A DNA stretch of 64,000 nucleotides from Samsonia erythrinae (GCF_004342665.1 NZ_SMBY01000002.1:248001-312000), one strand, 5' to 3'. Shown: positions 21,825 to 32,937, counted from the stretch's first letter. A program made the numbers and translations. Notes: generated by a model not told the origin, from the letters alone.

Positions 21825-23114
21825 TTATCTCTTTTCGTGTTTAGCCATGGCGGCAACGTCTGAAGCCGGTTGGTTTTTCAACAGGGTCCAGATGAGGATG
21901 GCGCCTAAGAGATCGAAGACGGCCAGCGCGGCGAACAGCGGGCTGAAACCCAGCGTATCGGCCAGCGCGCCGACAATAAGTGCAAATAAGGTGCTTGCCA
22001 TCCAGGCCGCCATACCGGTTAAACCGTTTGCCGTGGCGACCTCGTTACGGCCAAACACATCGGAAGACAGGGTGATCAGCGCGCCGGACAGCGACTGGTG
22101 CGCAAACCCCCCGACGCACAATAGCGCGATGGCGACATAAGGACTGGAAAACAGGCCGATCATCCCAGGGGCGATCATCAGTATGGCGCCTAACGTTACC
22201 ACCAGTTTGCGGGAAACGATCAGGTTCACGTGGAAATATTTCTGGAACAGCATCGGCAGATAACCACCGAGGATGCAGCCGATATCGGCGAACAGCATGG
22301 GCATCCAGGCGAACATGGCGATTTCTTTCAAATTGAAGCCATAGGCTTTAAACATAAACAGCGGGATCCAGGCGTTGAAGGTTCCCCAGGCCGGTTCCGC
22401 GAGAAAGCGCGGCAGGGCGATGCCCCAGAATTGGCGGTTACGCAGGATCTGCCAGGCAGACATCTTCTTCACGTTATTGGTCTGGTGGTGAGCTTCCTGC
22501 CCATTCAGAATGTAATCACGTTCTTCGTCGCTGAGTTTTTTCTGATCTTTCGGATGTTTATAGAATAGGAGCCAACTGAGGGCCCAGATCAGGCTCAGCG
22601 CACCGGTAACAATAAACGCCATTTCCCAACTGTGCGCCACTATCGCCCATACCACCAGCGGTGGAGCGAGCATGGCGCCAATCGATGAGCCGACGTTGAA
22701 GTAGCCCACCGCGACAGAGCGTTCTTTTGCCGGGAACCACTCGCTGCTGGCTTTCAGGCCGGCGGGGATCATCGCGGCTTCCGCCATACCGACTGCGCCG
22801 CGGGCGATCGCCAGACCGCCCCAGCTGTTGGCCAGCGCGGTCCCCATACAAAAAACCGCCCACAAAATGGCAAACATGGCATAGCCGATTTTGGTACCGA
22901 GCAAATCCAGTACATAGCCTGCAATCGGCTGCATAATGGTATAACAGGCTGAATAGGCGGCAATGATGTAGGAATACTGTTGTGTCGTGATGTGTAACTG
23001 GTCTTGCAGCGTCGGTGCGGCGACAGAGATTGCGTTACGCGTTAAATACCCCAGCACGGTGCCGACGGTTACCAGGGCAATCATATACCAACGTAGTCCT
23101 TTGATTTTACGCAT
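21825..23114 (-). CDS. exuT: Hexuronate transporter ExuT
   Basis: Major-facilitator symporter that imports galacturonate and glucuronate, products of pectin breakdown. It has 429 residues with about 12 hydrophobic helices. The N-terminus MRKIKGLRWYMIALVTVGTVLGYLTRN and the loop PAGLKASSEWFPAKERS mark the anion:cation symporter subfamily; the RPRFLAEPAWGTFNAW-like segment is also conserved. It is divergent from uxaC across a 414-bp control region (23115-23528), and exuR follows downstream on the same strand. Confidence 0.95.
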   Translation of the reverse strand: MRKIKGLRWYMIALVTVGTVLGYLTRNAISVAAPTLQDQLHITTQQYSYIIAAYSACYTIMQPIAGYVLDLLGTKIGYAMFAILWAVFCMGTALANSWGGLAIARGAVGMAEAAMIPAGLKASSEWFPAKERSVAVGYFNVGSSIGAMLAPPLVVWAIVAHSWEMAFIVTGALSLIWALSWLLFYKHPKDQKKLSDEERDYILNGQEAHHQTNNVKKMSAWQILRNRQFWGIALPRFLAEPAWGTFNAWIPLFMFKAYGFNLKEIAMFAWMPMLFADIGCILGGYLPMLFQKYFHVNLIVSRKLVVTLGAILMIAPGMIGLFSSPYVAIALLCVGGFAHQSLSGALITLSSDVFGRNEVATANGLTGMAAWMASTLFALIVGALADTLGFSPLFAALAVFDLLGAILIWTLLKNQPASDVAAMAKHEKR

Positions 23115-23301
23115 TTACTTTCTCTCCGAATCAATAAAGCCCCCGTGTCGGCGCTGGAGCGCGCCACGGGGCGATGTGTCGCAAAGTGTTCTACGGCACG
23201 TCCTGTTGTTGTGCTGAACAGGCAAACGTTTCTCTTTGTCAGATCGCGATTGAATCCCTGATTAAGGCAGCGTTACAATAATTTGTCATACATCTTTAAA
23301 G

Positions 23302-23317
23302 GTTGAGTGATATCACA
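23302..23317. promoter_or_regulatory. Candidate CRP site between exuT and uxaC
   Basis: GTTGAGTGATATCACA has a perfect TCACA half and a weaker TTGA half with 6-bp spacing. A nearby ATTTGTCATACATCTTT (23281-23297) loosely resembles an ExuR site. Both fit catabolite control of hexuronate genes but are only moderate matches. Confidence 0.45.
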
Positions 23318-23528
23318 AAACCATAATTTTTATGTGGTGTTGCGACTTTTCGCTTGAATTGAGCAAGACAGGGGCTTTAACGCATGAAGATGCTGAGTTA
23401 TTGTACCGCTTGTTGGATTTTTGCGATCATGACCTCACAAATACGGTGAGTTATTCCGCATAATTGGTGTGACATCTTTTGGCGATAAACCTACTTTGGT
23501 GCGCAAGAAGCGCGGTAAGGAAGAAAAA

Positions 23529-24938
23529 ATGCCCCAGTTTCTGAGTGAAGATTTTCTATTGGACAGCGAGTTTGCCCGTCGGCTTTATCATGAGTACGCT
23601 GCCGATCAACCGATATTTGATTATCATTGCCATTTGCCGCCTGAACAGATCGCAGAAAACTATCGTTTCAAAAATTTGTATGACATCTGGCTGAAAGGCG
23701 ATCACTACAAATGGCGCGCGATGCGCACCAATGGCGTGCCCGAGCGCCTGTGTACCGGGGATGCCGGCGACTGGGAAAAATTTGAAGCCTGGGCCGCCAC
23801 TGTGCCGCATACCATCGGCAACCCGCTTTACCATTGGACACATTTGGAACTGCGCCGTCCGTTCGGTATTACCGGCACGCTGCTGTCGTCAGTCACGGCA
23901 AAAGACATTTGGGATCGCTGCAATGCCATGTTGGAGCGCGATGACTTTACCGCGCGCGGCATCATGCAGCAGATGAACGTGAAAATGGTGGGTACGACAG
24001 ACGATCCGATTGACGATCTGCGCCACCATAAAACTGTTGCTCAGGATTCAAGTTTCTCTATCAAAGTGTTGCCGAGCTGGCGTCCGGATAAAGCGTTCAA
24101 TATTGAACTGGCAACCTTCAACGACTATATGGCGAGGTTGGGTGAAGTCTCTGACACCGATATTCGCCGTTTCAGCGATCTTCAAACGGCGCTGACCCGG
24201 CGGCTGGATCACTTTGCCGCGCACGGTTGTAAAGTCTCCGACCACGCGCTGGATGTCGTGCTGTTTGCCGAAGCCGATGAGGCGACGCTGGACAGTATTC
24301 TGGCGCGTCGTCTTTCTGGCGAAACGCTGAGTGAACATGAAGTGGCGCAGTTCAAAACGGCGGTTCTGGTTTGGCTGGGAGCGGAATATGCCCGCCGCGG
24401 CTGGGTTCAGCAGTATCACATTGGCGCACTGCGCAACAATAACCTGCGTCAGTTCAAACTGTTGGGGCCGGATGTGGGCTTCGACTCTATCAACGACCGT
24501 CCTCTGGCTCAGGAACTGTCTCGCCTGCTCAGCAAGCAGAATGAAGAAAATCTGCTGCCGAAAACCATCCTTTATTGCCTGAACCCACGCGATAACGAAG
24601 TGCTCGGCACCATGATCGGCAACTTCCAGGGCGAAGGGATGCCGGGCAAGATGCAATTCGGTTCCGGCTGGTGGTTCAACGATCAGAAAGACGGTATGCA
24701 ACGCCAGATGACCCAGCTCGCGCAGCTTGGTTTGCTGAGCCGTTTCGTCGGCATGCTGACCGATAGCCGCAGCTTCCTGTCCTATACCCGACATGAATAT
24801 TTCCGCCGCATTCTGTGCCAGATGATAGGCCGCTGGGTGGAGGCGGGAGAAGCGCCAGCCGATCTGCCTCTGCTGGGGGAAATGGTGAAAAACATCTGTT
24901 TCGATAACGCGAAAAATTATTTTGCCATCGAGCTGTAA
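23529..24938 (+). CDS. uxaC: Uronate isomerase UxaC
   Basis: Isomerises D-galacturonate to tagaturonate and D-glucuronate to fructuronate. It has 469 residues (E. coli 470). The amidohydrolase-fold metal motif appears in [14 protein letters not shown], and [15 protein letters not shown] and [15 protein letters not shown] are nearly identical to E. coli. The ATG at 23529, after AAGGAAG, is preferred to an upstream in-frame ATG (23469) because it matches the family. First gene of the uxaCBA run; uxaB follows after 205 bp that hold a hairpin around 24975-25010. Confidence 0.97.
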   Translation: MPQFLSEDFLLDSEFARRLYHEYAADQPIFDYHCHLPPEQIAENYRFKNLYDIWLKGDHYKWRAMRTNGVPERLCTGDAGDWEKFEAWAATVPHTIGNPLYHWTHLELRRPFGITGTLLSSVTAKDIWDRCNAMLERDDFTARGIMQQMNVKMVGTTDDPIDDLRHHKTVAQDSSFSIKVLPSWRPDKAFNIELATFNDYMARLGEVSDTDIRRFSDLQTALTRRLDHFAAHGCKVSDHALDVVLFAEADEATLDSILARRLSGETLSEHEVAQFKTAVLVWLGAEYARRGWVQQYHIGALRNNNLRQFKLLGPDVGFDSINDRPLAQELSRLLSKQNEENLLPKTILYCLNPRDNEVLGTMIGNFQGEGMPGKMQFGSGWWFNDQKDGMQRQMTQLAQLGLLSRFVGMLTDSRSFLSYTRHEYFRRILCQMIGRWVEAGEAPADLPLLGEMVKNICFDNAKNYFAIEL

Positions 24939-25143
24939 TTCCGCCGAATCGTAAGGTGTGAATTGCGCGAGAGGCGTGGCAGTCAGCTTCCCAAAGCGGC
25001 TTACGCCACGGCTCTCGGTGTCTCGGTCTTTTGTCATCGGCACCTGTGGTGGTTCGGTGCGGGTGGTTTGAATAGAGGGTAAGGCTGACGATGGCCGGAC
25101 TGCCGCACCCTGAATGTGAGATTTGTCCTGAGGTAACCTGTTA

Positions 25144-26610
25144 ATGCAAACGCTAAATCGTCGTAATTTCCCCGGTCGCCAGCACCCGGACCGTGTTATC
25201 CAGTTTGGTGAAGGTAATTTCCTGCGCGCTTTTGTGGACTGGCAACTGGATTTGTTGAATGAGCACACCGATCTGGATGCGGGCATCGTTGTCGTACGTC
25301 CGATCGATTCCGATTTCCCGCCCGCACTCAATACGCAGGACGGGTTATACACCACCATTATCCGCGGCCTGAACGAACAGGGCGAAGCGGTACGCGAGTC
25401 GCGCCTTATCCGTTCGGTGAACCGTGAAATCAATGTGTACCACCAGTTTGATGAGTATCTGGCGCTGGCGCACGATCCGAACATCCGTTTCGTCTTTTCC
25501 AATACCACCGAAGCAGGGATCAGCTATCACGCTGACGATCGCCTGAACGACGCGCCGCCGGTGAGCTTTCCGGCAAAGTTAACGCGTTTGCTGTATGAGC
25601 GTTTCTGCCATTTTGACGGCGCGGCGGATAAAGGCTGGGTACTGCTGCCGTGCGAACTGATTGATTACAACGGTGTGGCGCTGAAAGAGCTGGTGCTGCG
25701 CTATGCCAAACAGTGGGAACTGACGTCTGCGTTTACCGTCTGGTTGAATGAGCACAACACGTTCTGTTCAACGCTGGTAGATAGGATTGTTACCGGTTAC
25801 CCACGTACGGAGGTTGAGGCGTTACAGCAGGAACTGGGTTATCAGGATACGTTCCTGGATACGGCGGAATACTTTTATCTGTTCGTGATCCAGGGGCCGC
25901 AGTGGCTGGCGGACGCGCTACGTCTGAACCAACTGAACCTGAATGTCCGTATCGTTGATGACATCAAACCCTATAAAGAACGCAAAGTCGCGATCCTCAA
26001 CGGCGCGCATACCGCGCTGGTGCCGGTGGCGTTTTTGGCCGGGCTGGATACCGTGGGCGAATCCATGAATGATGCGCAGATTGGCAAGTTCGTGGAAAAA
26101 ACCATTTCTGAAGAGATTGTACCGGTACTGGATCTGCCCCACGATGAGCTGACCTCGTTTGCTCAGGCGGTGCTCAGCCGCTTCCGTAACCCCTTCATTC
26201 AGCACCAGCTATTGTCCATCGCGTTGAACGGCATGACCAAATTCCGTACCCGTATTTTGCCGCAACTGCTGACCTATCGTGAACGCCACGGCAAGCTGCC
26301 CGCACGTCTGACGTTTGCGCTGGCGGCGCTGATCGCGTTTTATCGCGGTGAACGTCATGGTGAAGGCGATGCGGTGCAAACTTATCCGTTGCAGGATGAT
26401 GAGCACTGGCTGACGCGTTACTCCGCGCTCTGGTCGGGCGTCAAAGCCAATACCGTCAGCCTGTCTGAGCTGGTGGAGCGTGTCCTGAGCGACGCGGAAC
26501 ATTGGGAGCAGGATCTCACGCAGGTTCCCGGTCTGGCGACGCAGGTGACGGCGCAGTTACAGGCCATCGTCGAGCGCGGTATGCGCGCCGCCGTAGAAGA
26601 CTATTGCTAA
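25144..26610 (+). CDS. uxaB: Tagaturonate reductase (altronate oxidoreductase) UxaB
   Basis: NADH-dependent reduction of tagaturonate to altronate in galacturonate breakdown. 488 residues of the long-chain mannitol dehydrogenase family. The nucleotide-binding start is [19 protein letters not shown]; the catalytic-domain motif [23 protein letters not shown] includes the conserved lysine and histidine. In E. coli uxaB is unlinked from uxaCA; here it lies between uxaC and uxaA, a gene order known in soft-rot bacteria. uxaA follows after 19 bp. Confidence 0.96.
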   Translation: MQTLNRRNFPGRQHPDRVIQFGEGNFLRAFVDWQLDLLNEHTDLDAGIVVVRPIDSDFPPALNTQDGLYTTIIRGLNEQGEAVRESRLIRSVNREINVYHQFDEYLALAHDPNIRFVFSNTTEAGISYHADDRLNDAPPVSFPAKLTRLLYERFCHFDGAADKGWVLLPCELIDYNGVALKELVLRYAKQWELTSAFTVWLNEHNTFCSTLVDRIVTGYPRTEVEALQQELGYQDTFLDTAEYFYLFVIQGPQWLADALRLNQLNLNVRIVDDIKPYKERKVAILNGAHTALVPVAFLAGLDTVGESMNDAQIGKFVEKTISEEIVPVLDLPHDELTSFAQAVLSRFRNPFIQHQLLSIALNGMTKFRTRILPQLLTYRERHGKLPARLTFALAALIAFYRGERHGEGDAVQTYPLQDDEHWLTRYSALWSGVKANTVSLSELVERVLSDAEHWEQDLTQVPGLATQVTAQLQAIVERGMRAAVEDYC

Positions 26611-26629
26611 TCGGCAAGAAGGGTTATCC

Positions 26630-28120
26630 ATGCAAAGTATTATAAAAATTCATTCTCTGGACAATGTGGCTGTCGCCCTGCGCGATGTCGAACAGGGCGA
26701 AACGGTGTCGGTGGATAGCCATACGGTGACGCTTCAGCAGCCTGTCGTGCGCGGACATAAGTTCGCGCTGGAAGCCATCGCGCCGGGAGAAATGATTACC
26801 AAGTATGGCCTGCCTATCGGCCATGCGTTGGTACCCATTGCCCCCGGAGAACATATTCACTCCCAGAATGCGAAAACCAACCTGAGCGATCTGGATGAGT
26901 ATCAGTACCAGCCCGAATTTATCGACCTGCCGCCACAAATGGGCGATCGGGACGTGCGGCTCTATCGTCGTAAAAATGGCGATGTTGGCATCCGTAACGA
27001 GCTGTGGATCCTGCCAACCGTCGGCTGCGTGAACGGGATTGCGCGTCAGATCCAGCAGCGTTTCCTGAAAGAAACCCAGGATGCGCAAGGTATCGACGGT
27101 GTTTACCTGTTTAGCCATACCTTTGGCTGTTCACAGCTCGGCCAGGATCACGAAAATACCCGCACGATGTTGCAGAATATGGTGCGCCACCCGAATGCGG
27201 GCGCGGTACTGGTGATAGGTCTGGGGTGTGAGAACAATCAGGTTGACGCATTCCACAGCACGCTGGGGGAATTTGATGCCGACCGCGTGGCGTTTATGGT
27301 ATGCCAACAGCAGGACGATGAAGTTGAAGCCGGTCTGGAACGGCTGCATGCGCTCTATGAGGTGATGCGCCACGACAAGCGAGAGCCGGGTAAGCTCAGT
27401 GAACTGAAATTTGGTCTGGAGTGCGGCGGTTCCGATGGGCTGTCCGGGATCACTGCTAACCCGCTGTTAGGCCGTTTTTCTGACTACGTAATCGCCAACG
27501 GCGGTACGACCGTTCTGACCGAAGTGCCGGAAATGTTTGGTGCCGAGCGTATTCTGATGAGCCGTTGCCGTGATGAAAGCACGTTTGAGAAGACCGTGCA
27601 TATGGTGAATGACTTCAAACAGTACTTCATTGAGCACAACCAGCCCATTTATGAGAATCCGTCGCCGGGCAACAAGGCGGGCGGGATCACCACGCTGGAG
27701 GAGAAATCACTGGGCTGTACGCAAAAAGCCGGGCAGAGCAAGGTGGTGGATGTGCTGAAATATGGTGAGCGCTTACATACTTCGGGGCTCAATCTGCTCA
27801 GCGCGCCGGGGAATGATGCCGTAGCGACCAGTGCGCTGGCGGGGGCCGGTTGTCATATGGTGCTGTTCAGTACCGGTCGCGGGACGCCTTACGGCGGGTT
27901 TGTGCCCACGGTGAAACTGGCGACCAACAGCGAACTGGCGAAGAAAAAATCGCACTGGATTGATTTCGATGCCGGGCGCTTGATCCACGACATGCCGATG
28001 GATGAACTGCTGAGTCAGTTTGTTGATCTGATTGTCGAGATTGCCGATGGTAAGCGCGCCAGGAATGAAGAGAACGATTTCCGCGAATTAGCCATATTTA
28101 AGAGCGGTGTGACGTTGTAA
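26630..28120 (+). CDS. uxaA: Altronate dehydratase UxaA
   Basis: Iron-dependent dehydration of altronate to 2-keto-3-deoxygluconate, completing the galacturonate branch. 496 residues: an N-terminal SAF domain (about 1-90, with GHKFALEAIAPGEMITKYG) and the main UxaA domain with FSHTFGCSQLGQDHENTR, LKFGLECGGSDGLSG-like and GGITTLEEKSLGCTQKAG. The cysteines in GCSQ, ECGGSD and LGCTQK are typical metal or catalytic residues of the family. It ends the uxaCBA operon before the terminator at 28145-28180. Confidence 0.96.
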   Translation: MQSIIKIHSLDNVAVALRDVEQGETVSVDSHTVTLQQPVVRGHKFALEAIAPGEMITKYGLPIGHALVPIAPGEHIHSQNAKTNLSDLDEYQYQPEFIDLPPQMGDRDVRLYRRKNGDVGIRNELWILPTVGCVNGIARQIQQRFLKETQDAQGIDGVYLFSHTFGCSQLGQDHENTRTMLQNMVRHPNAGAVLVIGLGCENNQVDAFHSTLGEFDADRVAFMVCQQQDDEVEAGLERLHALYEVMRHDKREPGKLSELKFGLECGGSDGLSGITANPLLGRFSDYVIANGGTTVLTEVPEMFGAERILMSRCRDESTFEKTVHMVNDFKQYFIEHNQPIYENPSPGNKAGGITTLEEKSLGCTQKAGQSKVVDVLKYGERLHTSGLNLLSAPGNDAVATSALAGAGCHMVLFSTGRGTPYGGFVPTVKLATNSELAKKKSHWIDFDAGRLIHDMPMDELLSQFVDLIVEIADGKRARNEENDFRELAIFKSGVTL

Positions 28121-28144
28121 ATCGCCTTTATTCTATTTAAAATA

Positions 28145-28180
28145 AAACGGCGTTTCATTTTTATGTGACGCCGTTTTTTT
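28145..28180 (+). terminator. Rho-independent terminator after uxaA
   Basis: AAACGGCGT...ACGCCGTTT stem followed by a T-run, 25 bp after the uxaA stop. Confidence 0.92.
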
Positions 28181-28207
28181 CGCCACCGCTTTTTAGAGGC
28201 AGGGATC

Positions 28208-28738
28208 ATGACACACGATTGGATTGCACAGTCTGTTGGTGTACTGGCGTTTCTGGTCGGTATCACCATGTTCTTCAACCGTAACGATAAAAAATTCAAA
28301 ATTCAGCTCTCGGCCTACAGCGCCGTCATCGGCCTGCATTTCTTCCTGATGGGGGCAAATGCGGCTGGCGCCAGCGCAATGCTGAACGCGACGCGCACAC
28401 TGATCTCGTTGAAAACGCACAATATCCTCGTGATGTTCGTTTTTATCTCGTTAACGCTGATATTTGGGCTGTCGGGGATGCGCCATGCCATGGAGCTGTT
28501 GCCGATCGTGGGGACGGTTGTCAGCACCTGGGCGTTGTTTCGCACCTCCGGGCTGACGACGCGCTGTGTCATGTGGTGCTCAACCGCCTGCTGGGTTACC
28601 CATAATATCTGGCTGGGGTCGATTGGCGGCTCGCTAATCGAAGGCAGTTTTCTGCTGATGAACGGTTTTAACATCCTCCGCTTCTGGCGCATGCAGCGGC
28701 GCGGCATCGATCCTTTTAGCGTCGAAAAGAAAGCGTAA
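28208..28738 (+). CDS. ygjV: Inner-membrane protein YgjV
   Basis: Polytopic membrane protein of 176 residues (E. coli YgjV about 183), of unknown function. It contains AQSVGVLAFLVGITMFFNRNDKKFKIQLS and FRTSGLTTRCVMWCSTACWVTHNIWLGSIGGSLIEG in pieces; the latter is the family's most conserved region. In E. coli ygjV also sits between sstT and uxaA, which supports the assignment. It begins 28 bp after the uxaA terminator, so it may have its own promoter. The 185-bp gap to sstT contains no recognised feature. Confidence 0.88.
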   Translation: MTHDWIAQSVGVLAFLVGITMFFNRNDKKFKIQLSAYSAVIGLHFFLMGANAAGASAMLNATRTLISLKTHNILVMFVFISLTLIFGLSGMRHAMELLPIVGTVVSTWALFRTSGLTTRCVMWCSTACWVTHNIWLGSIGGSLIEGSFLLMNGFNILRFWRMQRRGIDPFSVEKKA

Positions 28739-28923
28739 TTTCAGGCTTTGCTTTGGCCGAAAGCCAGGGTTCACAGGGCGACGGCAACAGAGCCGCCCTG
28801 CGTCGGGCGCGTGCTACGAGGTAGCATGAAAAGGATGGCTCGCTGGCGCACGAAACTGTCTCTGTGTCTGCATAAAAATGTGACTAAGAGACAGTTAGCG
28901 GAAGGAGTAGCCCCCTTGATCCG

Positions 28924-30171
28924 TTACAGCTGATTTAAGCGCTCTTTTTCCGCCAGTTTGGCGTCTTCCGCCTGGCATACGGCGGCAATGAATATCACAT
29001 CGGTTGAAGAGTTCAACGCCGTTTCGGCGGAGTCCTGCAAGACGCCGATGATGAAGCCGACTGCGACCACCTGCATGGCGATATCGTTGGAAATACCGAA
29101 CATGTTGCATGCCAGCGGAATCAGCAGTAATGAACCCCCCGCCACGCCTGACGCGCCGCAGGCGCACAGCGCCGCCACCACGCTCAGCAGCAGCATGGTT
29201 GGCAGGTCAATCTGAATGCCCAGCGTATGGACCGCAGCCAGCGTCAGCACCGTAATGGTAATCGCCGCGCCGGCCATATTTATGGTCGCGCCCAGCGGAA
29301 TGGCGACAGAATAGGTGTCTTCATCCAGATTCAGCTTACGACACAGCTCCATATTCACCGGAATGTTGGCGGCGGAACTACGGGTGAAGAATGCAGTGAC
29401 GCCGCTCTCGCGCAGGCAGCGCAGCACCAGCGGGTAAGGGTTACTGCGAATTTTCCAGTAGACGATCAGCGGGTTGATGACCAACGCCACCAGCAACATC
29501 CCGCCAATCAGCACCATGAGCAGGTGGGCATAACCCCACAACACGCTGAAGCCGGTTTGCGCCAGCGTCGATGCAACCAGACCGAAAATCCCCAGCGGAG
29601 CGAAGCGAATCACCACGCGTACAATGAATGTGACCGCGTTGGAGGCATCGGTGATCATGATCTTGGTGTTGTCCGAACCGTGGCGAAATGCGATCCCTAG
29701 CCCCACACCCCAGACCAGAATACCGATGTAGTTGGCATTCAGCAGCGCGTGAATCGGGTTGGCGATGACGCTCATCAATAGCCCTTGCAATACGTCGACG
29801 ATGCCTGATGGCGGAGCGACGTCGGTGGCCTGCGCGCTGAGCGCCAGCGTGGAAGGAAAGAGGACGCTGAGCACCACGGCCACCAGCGCGGCGGAGAAGG
29901 TTCCAATGAGGTAAAGAAACAGAATAGGACGAATATTGATTTTCTGTCCCTGTTGGTGGTTGGCGATAGAGGCCATGACCAGTACCAGAACCAGAATGGG
30001 GGCGACGGCTTTCAGCGCACCAACGAAGAGGGTGCCGAGTAGACCGGCGGCCAGCGCGGCCTGAGTGGATAGCGACGCCAGAATAATACCGGCTGCGAGC
30101 CCTAACAGGATTTGTTGTACCAGACTGCCGTGAGCGATATAGCGTAAAAAACGAGAGTGTTGAGTTTCCAT
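28924..30171 (-). CDS. sstT: Serine/threonine:Na+ symporter SstT
   Basis: Sodium-driven importer of serine and threonine, of the DAACS (glutamate/aspartate symporter) family. 415 residues, close to E. coli 414. Family motifs: [33 protein letters not shown] (the sodium/substrate NMDG-like motif, here NMAG), and [26 protein letters not shown]. The start [22 protein letters not shown] at 30171 fits the family; an upstream in-frame ATG at 30213 would add 14 residues. Confidence 0.95.
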   Translation of the reverse strand: METQHSRFLRYIAHGSLVQQILLGLAAGIILASLSTQAALAAGLLGTLFVGALKAVAPILVLVLVMASIANHQQGQKINIRPILFLYLIGTFSAALVAVVLSVLFPSTLALSAQATDVAPPSGIVDVLQGLLMSVIANPIHALLNANYIGILVWGVGLGIAFRHGSDNTKIMITDASNAVTFIVRVVIRFAPLGIFGLVASTLAQTGFSVLWGYAHLLMVLIGGMLLVALVINPLIVYWKIRSNPYPLVLRCLRESGVTAFFTRSSAANIPVNMELCRKLNLDEDTYSVAIPLGATINMAGAAITITVLTLAAVHTLGIQIDLPTMLLLSVVAALCACGASGVAGGSLLLIPLACNMFGISNDIAMQVVAVGFIIGVLQDSAETALNSSTDVIFIAAVCQAEDAKLAEKERLNQL

Positions 30172-30370
30172 AATTTTGATGATGTGACCGTTCCGCTTAG
30201 TGGTTGTGTACACGGAGATGACACCTCTGGCCTACGCCGGGTGGCTTTTTGTTTCCGTAACTGAATGTGTTTGCATTTGTCAGTATATGTAAATTTGCTT
30301 TTGAGAAAAGCGATGATGGTGTTTTTTATGCGCAACGCGGGTTTTTACGGGGGGGGAGCCTGGGGGGGAA

Positions 30371-30406
30371 CCCTCTTCCGCACGGCAGTGATCCTGCGGA
30401 AGAGGG
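30371..30406. terminator. Hairpin after alx
   Basis: CCCTCTTCCGCA/TGCGGAAGAGGG just beyond the alx stop. There is no U-run; the minus-strand transcript runs into C-runs instead. Likely an RNA end or stabilising hairpin. Confidence 0.55.
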
Positions 30407-30412
30407 GAAAGG

Positions 30413-31366
30413 TTAACGTCCGGCGCGCTTGTTCACCCAGAGGTTGAGTAACAGGGTAACGGCCAGAATACTGGCGACGACGCCCAGTGAAATCGCAATC
30501 GGAATATGGAAAATGTCGATCAACAGCATCTTGATACCGATGAAGATCAGGATAACCGCCAGACCATATTTCAACAGCGAGAAACGTTCAGCCACGCCGG
30601 CCAACAGGAAGTACATCGCCCGCAGGCCCAGAATAGCGAACAGGTTAGAGGTCAGGACGATAAAGGGATCGGTCGTGACGGCGAAAATGGCCGGGATACT
30701 GTCGACGGCGAAAATGACGTCGCTGATTTCGACCATAATCAGCACCAGAAACAGCGGTGTGGCATACAGCAGACCGTTACGGCGAACGAAAAATTTTTCA
30801 TTCTCGATGTTATCCGTCATACGCAGATGGCTGCGCAGCCAGCGCACCAGCGGCTTGTCGCCTATCGCGCTATCGTCTTCTTTAGCCAGCGCCATCTTCA
30901 GGCCGGTGAACAACAAGAAGGCCCCGAACACGTAGAGCAGCCACTGAAACTGCGTCACCAGCCAACTGCCGCCGAACACCATCAGCGTTCTGAGAACAAT
31001 GGCCCCCAGCACGCCGTAAATCAGTACGCGGCGCTGATATTGTGGTGGAACAGAGAAGTAGCTGAACAGCATCAGCCAGACAAAAACGTTATCGACGGCG
31101 AGAGCTTTCTCGATCAAATATCCGGTCAGGAAGGCCAGCGACTGGGCGTTGGCGACCTCGCGGCCCAGGGTGCCGTCCAGATACCACCAGAAACCGGCAT
31201 TGAACAGCAGAGAAAGTGTGACCCAGATAATAGACCAGACGGCAGCCTGTTTGAACGTCATTACCGTTGACCCTTTGCGCCCCTGATAGAGCAGGTCGAT
31301 GGCTAGCATGACTACAACAATGATTGCGAAGCTGCCCCATAACCACGGCGTACCGATGGTGTGCAT
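30413..31366 (-). CDS. alx: Alx, TerC-family membrane protein (manganese export)
   Basis: TerC-family inner-membrane protein of 317 residues, with about nine helices. E. coli Alx is induced at high pH and by manganese and is linked to manganese export. The family motifs [19 protein letters not shown] and [29 protein letters not shown] (quoted in parts) contain the conserved acidic metal-site residues. A yybP-ykoY riboswitch in the 5' leader, followed by a terminator, gives direct sequence support for manganese control. Confidence 0.95.
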   Translation of the reverse strand: MHTIGTPWLWGSFAIIVVVMLAIDLLYQGRKGSTVMTFKQAAVWSIIWVTLSLLFNAGFWWYLDGTLGREVANAQSLAFLTGYLIEKALAVDNVFVWLMLFSYFSVPPQYQRRVLIYGVLGAIVLRTLMVFGGSWLVTQFQWLLYVFGAFLLFTGLKMALAKEDDSAIGDKPLVRWLRSHLRMTDNIENEKFFVRRNGLLYATPLFLVLIMVEISDVIFAVDSIPAIFAVTTDPFIVLTSNLFAILGLRAMYFLLAGVAERFSLLKYGLAVILIFIGIKMLLIDIFHIPIAISLGVVASILAVTLLLNLWVNKRAGR

Positions 31367-31389
31367 AGCAAGATCCTTAATATAGAAAC

Positions 31390-31421
31390 AAAAACGGCCA
31401 ACATCGGAAGGGCGCTGGCCG
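31390..31421 (-). terminator. Leader terminator of alx
   Basis: On the minus strand CGGCCAGC...GTTGGCCG is followed by GTTTTTG. It lies 24 bp before the alx start, so it is the expression platform of the riboswitch. Confidence 0.8.
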
Positions 31422-31590
31422 CTTATGATTAAAGCTGCAAATGCACCTCGCCTTCCGGCAAGGTCTCACTTACAACGTTAATGAAGCTGTTTCATTGAGA
31501 ATGAAGCTATTTCATCAAGGCTGCCCAGTAACCGGATGCGGAACGCATCGTAGTGACGATTAACTGGCGGAAAAGTTACTCCCCTTTGCC
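31395..31590 (-). ncRNA. yybP-ykoY manganese riboswitch (PRE element) of alx
   Basis: Read on the minus strand, the leader starts with AAAGGGGAGTAAC (31575-31587), the hallmark 5' motif of the yybP-ykoY aptamer, and ends in a terminator hairpin (31395-31421). This is the same position and gene as the E. coli alx PRE element, which responds to Mn2+ and alkaline pH. Between aptamer and terminator lie two tandem AATGAAGCT(G/A)TTTCAT palindromes. The exact aptamer limits are approximate. Confidence 0.85.
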
Positions 31591-31797
31591 TGATTGAAGA
31601 TAGGTGAAAAGATGATCCCGGTCAAATTTTTATCGGGGGTTACTTCACGCAGTCCGGGGCTGCCGTGATGAAGAGCCGATGAGCACGGTGAAATGACAAG
31701 ATAACGTCAATCATTTCCGTTCTGGCGGAGAAAAGCATTTACTGACGGGCCATTTTAAGGGATAAACAGCGCAAATTTTATGGTGCAGGAGAGACGA

Positions 31798-32937
31798 ATG
31801 AGCCAACTCGAACTGGAAACGAGTAACCTGACGTTGGTCCGCTACCCGCAGGTGGCCGACAATTCGGCGCTACAGGCGTGGGAAGCGGCTGATGAATATC
31901 TGCTGCGTGAGCTGGGCACAATGGAAATCGCGCCCGGCCCGCGTCTGATTTTCAACGATGCGTTTGGCGCGCTGGCCTGTGGCTTGCAGGCGCAATCGCC
32001 CATCAGCATCAGTGATTCTTACCTCAGCCAACTGGCGACGCGCCATAATCTGGCGTTGAATGGTTATGATGCCGATGCGGTGACGCTCTGTGATAGTTTG
32101 GCGGCATTGCCCGACGCGCCGGCGCTGGTGGTGATAAAAATACCGAAAACGACGGCGCTGCTGGAACACCAACTGCGGATGCTGCGCAGGGTTCTCACGC
32201 CGCAGACGCGCATCATTGCCGGTGCGAAAGCGCGTGATATTCATACGTCGACATTACAATTGTTTGAACGCATTCTGGGGCCGACAACAACCTCGTTGGC
32301 CTGGAAGAAAGCACGGCTGATTCACTGTGAATTCAGCGCGCCAAAAGTTAGTGAGCAATCACTTATGACTGATTGGGTGCTGGATGGCTATGGTTATCGT
32401 ATTCACAACCACCCGAATGTGTTTTCGCGTAACGGGCTGGACATTGGCGCGCGTTTCTTTATGCAACATCTCCCGGAGCAGGTGAGCGGCAAAATCATCG
32501 ATCTGGGCTGCGGTAACGGCGTTATTGGGCTGGCGGCGTTGAAAGCCAACCCGGAAGCCAGCGTCGGTTTTTTTGATGAATCCTACATGGCGGTGGCATC
32601 GAGCCAGATGAACGTTGAGGTTAACTGCCCGCAGGATGTCGAGCGCTGTAGCTTCGTGGTGAACCACGGATTAGCCCGCGTAGGGCGCGATACGCTTCAG
32701 GCGGTCTTGTGTAATCCGCCTTTTCACCAGCAGCAGGCGGTGACGGATGAAATCGCCTGGCAGATGTTTGTGGATGCGCGTCGTTGCCTTCAGGTTGGCG
32801 GTGAGTTACGCATCGTCGGTAACCGCCATCTCGACTATTTCCATAAGCTCAAGCGTCTGTTCGGCAACTGTGAGACGATCGCCGGCAATACCAAGTTTGT
32901 GGTGCTGAGAGCGGTAAAATCGTCGGCGTCCCGTTAA
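31798..32937 (+). CDS. rlmG: 23S rRNA (guanine-1835-N2) methyltransferase RlmG
   Basis: SAM-dependent enzyme that methylates G1835 of 23S rRNA. 379 residues: an N-terminal RlmG/RsmC-like domain and a C-terminal methyltransferase with the SAM motif [13 protein letters not shown] and the catalytic NPPF (in [14 protein letters not shown]), which is typical of exocyclic-amine methylases. The ATG at 31798 follows AGGAGAG; an in-frame ATG at 31780 is less well supported. Convergent with fadH, whose stop begins 1 bp downstream of the rlmG stop. Confidence 0.95.
   Translation: MSQLELETSNLTLVRYPQVADNSALQAWEAADEYLLRELGTMEIAPGPRLIFNDAFGALACGLQAQSPISISDSYLSQLATRHNLALNGYDADAVTLCDSLAALPDAPALVVIKIPKTTALLEHQLRMLRRVLTPQTRIIAGAKARDIHTSTLQLFERILGPTTTSLAWKKARLIHCEFSAPKVSEQSLMTDWVLDGYGYRIHNHPNVFSRNGLDIGARFFMQHLPEQVSGKIIDLGCGNGVIGLAALKANPEASVGFFDESYMAVASSQMNVEVNCPQDVERCSFVVNHGLARVGRDTLQAVLCNPPFHQQQAVTDEIAWQMFVDARRCLQVGGELRIVGNRHLDYFHKLKRLFGNCETIAGNTKFVVLRAVKSSASR

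Noticed and set aside
24048..25508. Long 486-codon open frame antisense to uxaC and uxaB
   Set aside because: It runs across two real genes on the other strand and has no recognisable domain.
31480..31515. KdgR boxes (pectin regulator) in the alx leader
   Set aside because: The palindromes resemble KdgR sites but are two bases short in the centre and sit inside the riboswitch of a manganese gene.
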